This document shows positions 18,664-27,137 of a stretch of 33,557 nt of DNA, one piece after another. A program made the translations under genes and the position numbers. Source of the stretch: Candidatus Woesebacteria bacterium RIFCSPHIGHO2_01_FULL_39_32 (GTDB lineage Bacteria > Patescibacteriota > Microgenomatia > UBA8517); assembly GCA_001792345.1 (NCBI GenBank), contig MGGJ01000006.1:86656-120212 (forward strand), written 5' to 3'. How positions within the stretch are numbered: position 1 is the first letter of the stretch; the number at the start of each line of letters is the position of its first letter. The notes under the pieces were generated by a model. It had not been told where the DNA came from. It made no database searches and saw nothing but the letters and a program-made list of their open reading frames with translations.

Positions 18664-19045
18664 TTTTGATCTTAGAAATCAAAGAATTAAGCATCTTCAT
18701 TACTTCTTCTAATAAAGAGTTTGCTTTATTAAAATCAACTGCAGAAATATAATTCAAATTCTTTGCTATTAACAGCTGCGTTTCTAATTCAGCACCTGAA
18801 GCAAAGGCTATTTGCAAGAACTGAATGTACTCAAGTTTTCTTTGTCTACAATAACCCTCAGCAATATTTGATGGGATAGAAATTACTGCTCTTCTCACTT
18901 GAGATGTCAATGCATATAATTCTTCTTTTGGAAAACCCTTTGTAATTTTGTAGATTAAAAGTGAAAGTTCAAAAGCCTTTTGCCAAACAATTAAATTTTT
19001 ATAAGACTTTATGTCTTGCAAGCTTTGCTTATAAGATCTAACCAT
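18653..19045 (-). CDS. Four helix bundle protein (23S rRNA intervening-sequence protein family)
   Basis: SYKNLIVWQKAFELSLLIYKITKGFPKEELYALTSQVRRAVISIPSNIAEGYCRQ is characteristic. Confidence 0.92.
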   Translation of the reverse strand: MVRSYKQSLQDIKSYKNLIVWQKAFELSLLIYKITKGFPKEELYALTSQVRRAVISIPSNIAEGYCRQRKLEYIQFLQIAFASGAELETQLLIAKNLNYISAVDFNKANSLLEEVMKMLNSLISKIKTSA

Positions 19046-19048
19046 ATC

Positions 19049-19079
19049 TAGTGCCTAGTCTCTATTGCCTAGTGCCTGA
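19049..19079. repeat. Right inverted repeat of four-helix-bundle element
   Basis: CTAGTGCCTAGTCTCTATTGCCTAGTGCCTG, inverted relative to 18632-18663. Confidence 0.75.
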
Positions 19080-19082
19080 AGT

Positions 19083-20078
19083 TTAACTATTTTTCCTTTT
19101 AATTACTTTTTTACAAGCTTCTACTATATTTTTAGACTTCATCTTGTATTTTTCCAAAAGTTCGTCGGGTTCACCTGATTCTCCAAACGAATTCGGCATG
19201 CCGATGTATTCCATCGGAACAGGGTAGTTGCGGGTTAGAACTTCAGCTATTGCCGAACCCAATCCTTCACTGATCTGATGTTCCTCTACAGAAACAATTG
19301 CCCCACACCTTCTTGCGGCTGAAATTATCGCTTTCTCGTCTATCGGCTTTATAGTGTGACAATTAATAACCTCGGATTCTATACCCGTTTCTTCAAGTTC
19401 TTTTGCAGACAAAAGGGCTTCATAGACTAGCGGGCCACATGCAATTATGGCAACTTGTGAATTTTTTGACTCCCAAAAAGTTTCTGCTTTCCCAATTTTG
19501 AAAGGAGTTTTCTCTGTTGTAAAAACAGGCGTCTTCTCACGCGCAAAGCGAATATAAGTTGGCTTTCCATTAAATGCAGCTTCATATGTCGCCTTACGGG
19601 TCTCAATTGCATCACACGGAGCAATCACAATCATATTTGGCATTGCGCGCATCAACGCGATATCCTCAAGCTGCTGATGTGTCGCGCCGTCGGGACCAAC
19701 CGAAATGCCAGCATGAGCTCCAGCAATCTTAACCGGTACATTATTTAAAGCTATTGTAGTTCTGATCTGCTCCCAATTACGTCCAGGTGAAAATGCAGCA
19801 TAGGAAGAAATAAAAGGAATTTTCCCATAATTTGCCATTCCTGCCGCAATCGTAGCGAGAGCCTGCTCTGCAACCCCAACTTCAATAAAACGATCAGGAA
19901 ATTCCTTTTTGAAATATTCCGTTCTCGTACTCTCAGTCAAATCCGCACAAAGCGCAACCACTCGTTCATCTTTCTCTCCCGCCTCTACCAGCCCCTCACC
20001 ATATCCATTTCGAGTAGGAACTTGCTCAATATCCTGAGAAAAAATCTTATTCGATAGTTTAGCTTGAGGATTTAACAT
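19083..20078 (-). CDS. Transketolase, C-terminal subunit
   Basis: RNGYGEGLVEAGEKDERVVALCADLTES, EVGVAEQALATIAAGMA, GPDGATHQQLEDIALMRAMPNM. Confidence 0.93.
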   Translation of the reverse strand: MLNPQAKLSNKIFSQDIEQVPTRNGYGEGLVEAGEKDERVVALCADLTESTRTEYFKKEFPDRFIEVGVAEQALATIAAGMANYGKIPFISSYAAFSPGRNWEQIRTTIALNNVPVKIAGAHAGISVGPDGATHQQLEDIALMRAMPNMIVIAPCDAIETRKATYEAAFNGKPTYIRFAREKTPVFTTEKTPFKIGKAETFWESKNSQVAIIACGPLVYEALLSAKELEETGIESEVINCHTIKPIDEKAIISAARRCGAIVSVEEHQISEGLGSAIAEVLTRNYPVPMEYIGMPNSFGESGEPDELLEKYKMKSKNIVEACKKVIKRKNS

Positions 20079-20601
20079 TTTTCTTCCCTGATTCCAACCA
20101 TTTTTGAAACTCAGGATTCTCGTCCAAGTCGTAATATTGTTGCGTTTCGACTAAATTGAAATCGATGTACTCTCTGTTTCCGGCTAAATAATCCAATAAA
20201 AGCTTCTTTGCATAAAAAGCAGTAAATTCCAAAGTATCCATTTTTTCAATTTCTTCTGCTGTAACCCATTTAAATGTTTTAATTCTTCCCTTTATATCAA
20301 CCTCGCCGAATACCTTCGCAACAGCAATAAACATTAAAACAGTCCTGTCGTCATGTAAAAGTTCTTCAATTCGATAAATTCCTAATGGTTCTATATCAAC
20401 TCCGATTTCTTCTTGTAATGTCCTTTTAAAAGCATCATGCAGCGACTCCTTTACTTTTGGCCTCCCACCCGGTAATCCCCAATGCAAAGGCATCCATTCA
20501 TCGGTCTCGGGTTCTTGAATAAGAAGAATCTTCTCTTCCGGATTCTCAATAATTGCTTTTACAGAATTTATTTTTTTATAAGAAAGGTCAGAATTATCCA
20601 T
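20059..20601 (-). CDS. NUDIX hydrolase
   Basis: GLPGGRPKVKESLHDAFKRTLQEEIGV Nudix box. Confidence 0.88.
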   Translation of the reverse strand: MDNSDLSYKKINSVKAIIENPEEKILLIQEPETDEWMPLHWGLPGGRPKVKESLHDAFKRTLQEEIGVDIEPLGIYRIEELLHDDRTVLMFIAVAKVFGEVDIKGRIKTFKWVTAEEIEKMDTLEFTAFYAKKLLLDYLAGNREYIDFNLVETQQYYDLDENPEFQKWLESGKKNVKSSS

Positions 20602-20604
20602 ATG

Positions 20605-20772
20605 TTAAAAGGTGACACATCTTGTTCGAAAGAAAATTTTTATAAGGCTTTTGGTTAACGATTCAGATCCAATCGTGGGAAAACAATCAATTGGAACCTC
20701 ATAAGTCAGATAGACCAATAGCCAAACAGCTAATAAAATTACCAAAATAGTTAATAGAAATTTCTTATTCAT
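20605..20772 (-). CDS. Small membrane protein, 55 aa (below the supplied ORF cutoff)
   Basis: MNKKFLLTILVILLAVWLLVYLTYEVPIDCFPTIGSESLTKSLIKIFFRTRCVTF*; start overlaps the stop of transketolase N subunit. Confidence 0.45.
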   Translation of the reverse strand: MNKKFLLTILVILLAVWLLVYLTYEVPIDCFPTIGSESLTKSLIKIFFRTRCVTF

Positions 20773-21625
20773 GTTCGCTTTTGATTTTACCTCCTAATGT
20801 CCTTAACTCATGCAATGCCTTTTTAGCCTCTTCAGGATTTGGTGGTTTTCCATGCCACTCGGGTAAATTTTCCATAAACGAAACTCCTTTTCCCGGAATT
20901 GTGTGGGCAATAATTACTGTAGGATTCTCGTATACTGCTTTTGCGTGATTGCAGGCGTCGATTACTTCCTCAATGTTATGGCCGTCGATATCTAATACAT
21001 GCCAGTTAAATGCTTCGTATTTCTCTTTCAAAGGTTCCAAAGGCATTACATCTTCTGTATAGCCATCGATTTGGATATTATTCCTGTCAACTATCGCAGT
21101 TAAATTATTTAAATTATTTTTTCCTGCAAACATCACTGCTTCCCAGTGGTTGCCCGCGTCGTGCTCACCGTCGCTACAGACACAATAAACTCTGAACTTT
21201 TTCCCATCCATCCGCGATGCGTAGGCGTATCCTGTGGCTTGAGCCAAACCGGACCCTAAAGGACCCGATGTTGTTTCAACTCCCGGAAGTCTCTCTCTTT
21301 CTGGATGACCTTGAAGTCGGCTCCCTAGCTTTCTTAAAGTCATTAACTCCGACTTTGGAAAATACCCTGCATGAGCCATAGCCGTGTATCGAACAGGACA
21401 AATATGTCCGTTTGATAGAAAGAGTCTATCTCGCTCAATCCAAAAGGGATCCTCGGGTTTTTGATTCAATATTTCAAAATATAAAGCGGTAAAAACATCT
21501 GCCATTCCGAGTGGCCCCGCAGAATGCCCGCTCCCGGCCTCAAGAAGCATTTTTATAATATCTTCCCGAATCTCATTTGCTTTGGTTTGAAGCTCTTTCA
21601 GTGTCATTGTTGATAAGGTGTCCAC
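20765..21625 (-). CDS. Transketolase, N-terminal subunit
   Basis: GSGHSAGPLGMADVFTALYF, GPLGSGLAQATGYA, CVCSDGEHDAGNHWEAVMFA, AHTIPGKGVSFME. Confidence 0.93.
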   Translation of the reverse strand: MDTLSTMTLKELQTKANEIREDIIKMLLEAGSGHSAGPLGMADVFTALYFEILNQKPEDPFWIERDRLFLSNGHICPVRYTAMAHAGYFPKSELMTLRKLGSRLQGHPERERLPGVETTSGPLGSGLAQATGYAYASRMDGKKFRVYCVCSDGEHDAGNHWEAVMFAGKNNLNNLTAIVDRNNIQIDGYTEDVMPLEPLKEKYEAFNWHVLDIDGHNIEEVIDACNHAKAVYENPTVIIAHTIPGKGVSFMENLPEWHGKPPNPEEAKKALHELRTLGGKIKSEHE

Positions 21626-21828
21626 AATAATAACAATATAATAACAAGCGCAATTACTAGTAAAACATATAGCTTTTGAGGAACAACTAATTTTTGTTTA
21701 CTATTATTGTGAATGTTTATAATTCTTGTAAGTAATCTAGCAACCAGAAAAATAATTCCTGCGACGAATATTAATAAATAAATCAGCAAAATACCTAGAC
21801 TATCTAGTAAACCATCAGGCATCAACAT
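21604..21828 (-). CDS. Small two-TM membrane protein
   Basis: Overlaps transketolase start; hydrophobic. Confidence 0.5.
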   Translation of the reverse strand: MLMPDGLLDSLGILLIYLLIFVAGIIFLVARLLTRIINIHNNSKQKLVVPQKLYVLLVIALVIILLLLWTPYQQ

Positions 21829-21837
21829 AAATTACGT

Positions 21838-22467
21838 TTACGTCATGAATGCTTTTTCTTTACAAACTTTACAATGCGCGTGGTCGATTTCGGAAAGTCT
21901 GTGTTCAAATTTGTGTATAGTCGGCATAATATCTTCCTTTCTCTCAACAATCTCAAAAACATCAAGCTCAGCTCTATCCAAATTCAAATTACTCTTTAAT
22001 GCATTTATAATATCGCGCCAGAACCTGCCGTACAAAATAAATGGTTTGTGGTGCCCGTAATAAAGTTTTGCCAAAACCCAAGCAGTCCCAAACTCACTCA
22101 TAGTTCCGCTACCTCCTTTGAAAATAATAAACATATCGGCATGTTCCAGTAGTTTAAACATTCTGTCGATATAGTTAGTTGTTACAATTTCCCTATCGGG
22201 AATATTACCAACATACCTTCCCTCGAAACCTGGTGCGTTTTCGGGATAAAAAGTCACAGTTAAAGTTTCTCCTCCTACTTCTTCCGCTCCGTGTGTTGCC
22301 GCATCCATAACTCCCGGTCCGCCACCGTTGACTATCGTGTAACCTTCGGACGCAACAAGCTTAGCCACATCAAAGGCTTGTTTATATAAAGGACTATCAC
22401 TTTTGACGCTTGCGTCTCCAAATAAAGCTATGTTTTTGATTAATGGCCTTGGTAAATGATCGTCCAT
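21838..22467 (-). CDS. LOG/TIGR00730 family Rossmann protein (nucleotide phosphoribohydrolase-like)
   Basis: VNGGGPGVMDAATHGAEEVGGETLTV and FKGGSGTMSEFGTAW (PGGxGTxxE-like). Confidence 0.85.
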   Translation of the reverse strand: MDDHLPRPLIKNIALFGDASVKSDSPLYKQAFDVAKLVASEGYTIVNGGGPGVMDAATHGAEEVGGETLTVTFYPENAPGFEGRYVGNIPDREIVTTNYIDRMFKLLEHADMFIIFKGGSGTMSEFGTAWVLAKLYYGHHKPFILYGRFWRDIINALKSNLNLDRAELDVFEIVERKEDIMPTIHKFEHRLSEIDHAHCKVCKEKAFMT

Positions 22468-22472
22468 AGTAT

Positions 22473-22544
22473 TTAGGCACTAGGCAATAGTAACTAGGGA
22501 CTAGAAGAAAAAACTAGTTCCTAATGCCTAGTCTCTAGTGCCTA
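22473..22544. repeat. Gene-less hairpin related to the four-helix-bundle inverted repeats
   Basis: TTAGGCACTAGGCAATAGTAACTAGGGACTAG - AAGAAAAAA - CTAGTTCCTAATGCCTAGTCTCTAGTGCCTAA. Confidence 0.75.
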
Positions 22545-23190
22545 ATCCGTGCGCTGCTTTTTGAAATTTCTTTAAATTCTCTGCTAAATCACCTTCGAAT
22601 ATTCTCCTTCCAATCGATACTTCATCGCTACCTACTCTGTGTACATTATAAATCGAATCCAGTGTAATACCACCGTCGTCATGAATTTTATAAGGTGTAT
22701 CGTCACGTACTCTTATCTCATCAAGTTCTCTTATTTTTCCTAGTGCACGTTTATCAAATTCCTGTCCACCAAAACCAGCTGCAACACTCATAACCAGAAC
22801 TACATCAAGGTTCGTCAAAATGGTTGGATCAATTTTGGCTACAGATGTATCGATGTCCAACCCTAAACCTACGTACAAACCCGCTTCCTGCACTTTACCT
22901 ACAAATTCAACTTGGTCGCTCATTTGTTCAATATGCCCTATTATTCTATCTGCTTGCCCCCTAATACATCTTTCAATCCAATTAACCGGTTCATAAACCA
23001 TCAACTGGTAGTCAATTTTTAAATTAGTATCTATGTCAGAAAGAGCGCTCGGATCAATTGTCTTATTGTCAGCAAACTTTCCATCAATAATGTCTACCGA
23101 CACCCGCTCAACTATTCCTTCGCAGCTGGCAATCAACTCTTTTGCCTCCTCCGGGTCGTTGGTGAGTATTGAGGGAATTATTTCAATCAT
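22528..23190 (-). CDS. rpe: Ribulose-phosphate 3-epimerase
   Basis: IIPSILTND, VSVDIIDGKF, VLVMSVAAGFGGQEFD, IHDDGGITLDSI. Confidence 0.88.
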   Translation of the reverse strand: MIEIIPSILTNDPEEAKELIASCEGIVERVSVDIIDGKFADNKTIDPSALSDIDTNLKIDYQLMVYEPVNWIERCIRGQADRIIGHIEQMSDQVEFVGKVQEAGLYVGLGLDIDTSVAKIDPTILTNLDVVLVMSVAAGFGGQEFDKRALGKIRELDEIRVRDDTPYKIHDDGGITLDSIYNVHRVGSDEVSIGRRIFEGDLAENLKKFQKAAHGLGTRD

Positions 23191-23665
23191 GGGAACTAAA
23201 TTTTTGTAAGGCCTTTATTTGTGTATCTTCAATATGCACCTCTTCCCTTTTTTCTTTTATTAATTTTACAGCATCCTCCAAGGTGTAACCTTCATATCTC
23301 ATTAAATAGGCTGCGACCATGGAGGGGCTCCGTGCGTGACCGTTTTTGCAGTGGACATAAACCTTTTTACCGTTCTTTACGGCCTCGTGCATTACCGACG
23401 TTCCAATATCAAGTTGTGTTTGTGTGGGGGCATATCCGTCAACAACCGGAAGCCAAAGGTATGTCTCTATATCTCTTGGCGGTAGTTCATTTTCCTCATG
23501 ACTCAAATTTAGCTCAACCGAAACTCCTAATTTTTTAAATTCTTCTCCATGAATCAAACAAAACCCTCCCTTACATAAGTCGGAACCGATGTAAATTTTG
23601 TCAGTAATTTTGGAGAAGTCAAACTTATGTTCGTCGTTTCTTCCTTTCGGTTCTTGCTTTAGCAT
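23183..23665 (-). CDS. Dual-specificity/tyrosine phosphatase
   Basis: HCKNGHARSPSMVAAYLM = HCxxGxxRS P-loop. Confidence 0.88.
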   Translation of the reverse strand: MLKQEPKGRNDEHKFDFSKITDKIYIGSDLCKGGFCLIHGEEFKKLGVSVELNLSHEENELPPRDIETYLWLPVVDGYAPTQTQLDIGTSVMHEAVKNGKKVYVHCKNGHARSPSMVAAYLMRYEGYTLEDAVKLIKEKREEVHIEDTQIKALQKFSSHD

Positions 23666-24795
23666 TAACTTATTCTTTTTTTAAACGAGAGTGTGATCGG
23701 ATCACTCGGAGCTTCCTTGCTATCCAACCTCTGTCCAACTCTTATCACCTGTTCGACCAACCTACTCGCATATCCCCATTCATTATCATACCAGGCAAAA
23801 ACTTTGACTAAATTTCCCGCAACCACCTGCGTCAGCGATAAATCAACAATCGCAGACTCATCTCTTCCTACTATATCCGAAGAAACCAACGGTTCATCAG
23901 AAACAGCAAGAATCCCTTTGTAAAGGAGGTTTTGGGTTGCATCTTTAAAAGCTTGATTAACTTCATCAACAGTAACCTTACTTTTGAGAACCAAAGTAAA
24001 GTCTGTAATCGAACCAGTTGCTGTTGGAACACGAAGGGCCATTCCGTCAAAAAGGCCTTTCAACTCGGGAATCGTCTCTGTTGTCGAGATAGCAGCACCA
24101 GTTGTCGTGGGAATAATATTTTCTGCAGCAGCACGGGCTCGGCGTAAGTCTTTGTGCGAGTTATCTTGCAAGTTTTGGTCGTCTGTGTAGGAATGAATTG
24201 TGGTCATCATCGCCTTCTCAATACCAAACTTAGCGTGCATTACCGCCGCAACAGGCGCAACACAATTGGTAGTACAAGATGAGTTAGATAAAACTTCGGC
24301 ATCACCTTTATACTCATTAACCCCTATTATGTAAGTTCCTACGTTTCCTCCTTTGACCGGAGCTGAAATTACAACCCGTTTTGCTCCACCTAGAGCGTGT
24401 TTTTTGGCTCCTTCCTCATCAGTAAAAACACCGGTTGACTCAATAACAACCTCAACTCCATATTTTTCCCATGGAATTTTTGCTGGATCCTTCTGAGCCA
24501 AAATAGGAATTTCCTGCCTGCCGGCAGGCAGGTCTTTGTTATCAATCTTAAGATAACCAATTAACGGATCATCATCTGAAGCCTGTTTAGAATCCTTAAC
24601 TTTCTCCGAGGTAACTTCTTTTTCATATTTACGATACATCGTGTCATAGTTCACGAGATGCGCCCAACCACCCACGTTCATACTCCCCGAAGTGTTTATT
24701 GCGGCAACCTCCAAATTATTCGTATGCTTAAGAAGTGCAATACGAAATGCGATCCTCCCAATCCTCCCAAAACCATTAATTCCTACCTTGACCAT
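23665..24795 (-). CDS. gap: Glyceraldehyde-3-phosphate dehydrogenase
   Basis: KVGINGFGRIGRIAFR, SNSSCTTNCVAPV catalytic Cys, WYDNEWGYASRLV. Confidence 0.96.
   Translation of the reverse strand: MVKVGINGFGRIGRIAFRIALLKHTNNLEVAAINTSGSMNVGGWAHLVNYDTMYRKYEKEVTSEKVKDSKQASDDDPLIGYLKIDNKDLPAGRQEIPILAQKDPAKIPWEKYGVEVVIESTGVFTDEEGAKKHALGGAKRVVISAPVKGGNVGTYIIGVNEYKGDAEVLSNSSCTTNCVAPVAAVMHAKFGIEKAMMTTIHSYTDDQNLQDNSHKDLRRARAAAENIIPTTTGAAISTTETIPELKGLFDGMALRVPTATGSITDFTLVLKSKVTVDEVNQAFKDATQNLLYKGILAVSDEPLVSSDIVGRDESAIVDLSLTQVVAGNLVKVFAWYDNEWGYASRLVEQVIRVGQRLDSKEAPSDPITLSFKKRIS
24513..24532. repeat. Perfect palindrome CCTGCCTGCCGGCAGGCAGG inside gap
   Basis: 20-bp perfect palindrome; encodes LPAGRQ in GAPDH. 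Confidence 0.85.
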
Positions 24796-24844
24796 ATCAC
24801 TTTCACTTTACTAAAATGCAGATCTAATTACAACAATATAAGTT

Positions 24845-25093
24845 TCAGTCCTTTGGTTTCGTAAGTTTAAAATTACGTAACTTCCCTTTTCTAATTTCCG
24901 CCTCCGTCCAAGTTTTACATTTAACACAAAGAGTATGAACTTCCCCGCTCATTCTTTTGTTTAAAGAAAATGTTTCTAAAACTCTTTCAACCGGATATAT
25001 CTTGTCGATAACCAGATCCTTTGACTGCCATTCAACTATCGCACCACAGTTAGGACAACCTTTATCGAGTTTAATAATGTTATACACTCCCAT
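24845..25093 (-). CDS. Small zinc-ribbon-like protein
   Basis: CPNCGAIVEW ... HTLCVKCKTW: two CxxC pairs. Confidence 0.6.
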   Translation of the reverse strand: MGVYNIIKLDKGCPNCGAIVEWQSKDLVIDKIYPVERVLETFSLNKRMSGEVHTLCVKCKTWTEAEIRKGKLRNFKLTKPKD

Positions 25094-25179
25094 AAAAATA
25101 GTTATAGCAAGATATGATTATTTTTTAACAAATGATGAAAAACTTCTTAAAATGAAATTCTTCGGAAAAACCAAAATAG

Positions 25180-26217
25180 CTAGTTCCCTCTAAGTGCTTC
25201 AATTCCGGGTAATGTACCTTTGGCTAAAAATTCAAGCATGGCACCACCGCCGACCGAAATCCAATCAAATTTATTTAGCAAGTTATACATTGTTAAGGCA
25301 GCCTCCGTATCTCCTCCCCCTGCAACTTTATATGCGGAAGAGTTTGCTACAGCTTCGAAAACTCTTTTGGTTCCCTGCCTATGTCCTTCATCTTCATACT
25401 TACCAATAACTCCGGCTAGGACTATTGTCTTTGCTTTTTTTATCTCTTCTTCAAAATTTTCAATCGAACGCATGGTTATATCTTCTTTATCCGGATTTAG
25501 TTGAGCAATTAAAACTTTCTCATCATGATAATCTTCGTCCATAAATTTAGGTAGTCGTCCTGCAACTAACACTTTATCCGCAAGATTTTTTATATTTTTG
25601 ATCATTTCAAGTTTATCTTTTTTAATTCCGCTAATAAGAAAAACCAAAGGCCTCTCTGGGTTTTCGATAACCCTGCTTAGATGTTCAACTTCTTGAACAA
25701 ATCTCATTCCTGCGGCATGAGGTAAGTACTTTGGAATTCCTACTAAAGATGCGTGTGCTCTATGTGATACGGCAAATGCTTCATTAACATAGACTTCTCC
25801 GAAAGATGCGAGTTGTTTTGCAAATTCTTCATCATTCTCTTCCTCCCTTTTGTCGAATCTTAAATTCTCAAGTAATATAATTTCCCCTTCTTTTAAATTT
25901 TCAGAGTGAGTCTTTGCATCTTCTCCAACAATGTCGCTAACAAATTCGACTTTTCTGTTTATAACTCTACCTATAACATCAGCAAGTGGTTCTAAAGAAA
26001 GCTCTTTCCACCCTTCAGGCTTGCCCGCCGAAGTCTCGACGAAGGCGGGTCTACCTTTGTGTCCAATAATTATAGTTTTTGACTTAACTTCGATCAAATA
26101 GCTCAGAGTGGATTTTGCAGTTTCTATTCTTGTGTAATCCTCAGCAACGTCTAAATCCATCCTCACAATTACTTTTTTCCCAGAAACATTCAAGTCCGAT
26201 AATTTTGGAAAATTCAT
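25180..26217 (-). CDS. pgk: Phosphoglycerate kinase
   Basis: GKKVIVRMDLDV, IIGHKGRP, LLENLRFDKREE, NEAFAVSHRAHASLVGIP, GGGDTEAAL. Confidence 0.94.
   Translation of the reverse strand: MNFPKLSDLNVSGKKVIVRMDLDVAEDYTRIETAKSTLSYLIEVKSKTIIIGHKGRPAFVETSAGKPEGWKELSLEPLADVIGRVINRKVEFVSDIVGEDAKTHSENLKEGEIILLENLRFDKREEENDEEFAKQLASFGEVYVNEAFAVSHRAHASLVGIPKYLPHAAGMRFVQEVEHLSRVIENPERPLVFLISGIKKDKLEMIKNIKNLADKVLVAGRLPKFMDEDYHDEKVLIAQLNPDKEDITMRSIENFEEEIKKAKTIVLAGVIGKYEDEGHRQGTKRVFEAVANSSAYKVAGGGDTEAALTMYNLLNKFDWISVGGGAMLEFLAKGTLPGIEALRGN
26018..26053. repeat. Palindromic element inside pgk
   Basis: GGCTTGCCCGCCGAAGTCTCGACGAAGGCGGGTCTA with CCCGCC/GGCGGG arms; encodes RPAFVETSAGKP. Confidence 0.75.
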
Positions 26218-26241
26218 AATATTGATAGGTTATTTTATTAC

Positions 26242-26478
26242 TTATTCTAACCAGATGTACGTAGTTACACCGTAGCATGAGCATCGATTAATCCCTTTGT
26301 CATCTACGAAATATTCCTTCAATCCCAGACATCCGCAATCTACTGCCCATGTTTTGGGAAAACCAATCCTCCAGGGCAGTTGAAAAAACAAAATAAATCC
26401 AAATAGAAATAAAGTTATGAATAATAGAAGTGAAATTCTCTTTATACTAATTTTTTGTTTTCCTGTTTTCTGAATCAT
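26242..26478 (-). CDS. Small single-TM Cys-containing protein
   Basis: TM segment followed by VDCGCLGLKEYFVDDKGINRCSCYG. Confidence 0.5.
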   Translation of the reverse strand: MIQKTGKQKISIKRISLLLFITLFLFGFILFFQLPWRIGFPKTWAVDCGCLGLKEYFVDDKGINRCSCYGVTTYIWLE

Positions 26479-26481
26479 AAT

Positions 26482-26973
26482 TTAATTATTGGCTTCTATC
26501 TTTTTAATATCGGAAAGTCTTTTTTTATAACGTACTTTTTCTGAAAACTTGGTTTCCAGGAAAACTTTCAACATTTTTTTTGCCTCTTCCTCTTTTGTAA
26601 AATCAGAGGCAATTACCAAAACATTCATATCATCATCATTTCTTCCTGCTTTAACTTGCCCAACCGTCTTTCCAATCGAGGCTCGCACTCCATCAAATTT
26701 ATTTGCAACAACATCAACCCCCACACCACTCCCACACAAAAGTATTCCCTTGTCTGCCGTTGCTTTGGCAAAGGAAGATCGGCTCACAATCGAAGCTACC
26801 CTTTCAGCATAAACAGTATAGTCATCGCTCGGATCCAAACGATCCGCACCCATGTCCTCAAATTCGTATCCCCAATCAAATAACCACTTCGCTATTTTTT
26901 CTTTTAAAACAAAGCCTCTGTGGTCAGCACCTACGTAAACCTTCATACTCCTTTTTGATAATCTTTGTACCAC
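26482..26973 (-). CDS. rpiB: Ribose-5-phosphate isomerase B
   Basis: VYVGADHRGFVLKEKI, GILLCGSGVGVDVVANKFDGVRA. Confidence 0.92.
   Translation of the reverse strand: MVQRLSKRSMKVYVGADHRGFVLKEKIAKWLFDWGYEFEDMGADRLDPSDDYTVYAERVASIVSRSSFAKATADKGILLCGSGVGVDVVANKFDGVRASIGKTVGQVKAGRNDDDMNVLVIASDFTKEEEAKKMLKVFLETKFSEKVRYKKRLSDIKKIEANN
26748..26776. repeat. Palindromic element inside rpiB
   Basis: CCTTGTCTGCCGTTGCTTTGGCAAAGGAA; encodes SFAKATADK. Confidence 0.7.
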
Positions 26974-27137
26974 CAGATAACAGGAATGATGATTAATATA
27001 AGACCTAAGGCTAACAATATGTAGCCTGCAATAAAACCTTCTCCCAAAAATTGGCCGCCCACAATTCCAGTGAGCGTCAACACGATACCTATCATTGCCA
27101 TAAAAGCCCGAATATATTGTTTAGTTCCTCCGCTCAT
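26943..27137 (-). CDS. Small two-TM membrane protein
   Basis: Hydrophobic ORF overlapping both neighbours. Confidence 0.5.
   Translation of the reverse strand: MSGGTKQYIRAFMAMIGIVLTLTGIVGGQFLGEGFIAGYILLALGLILIIIPVIWWYKDYQKGV

Noticed and set aside
23693-24190. Plus-strand ORFs over GAPDH
   Set aside because: Antisense to a well-supported GAPDH; no independent support.
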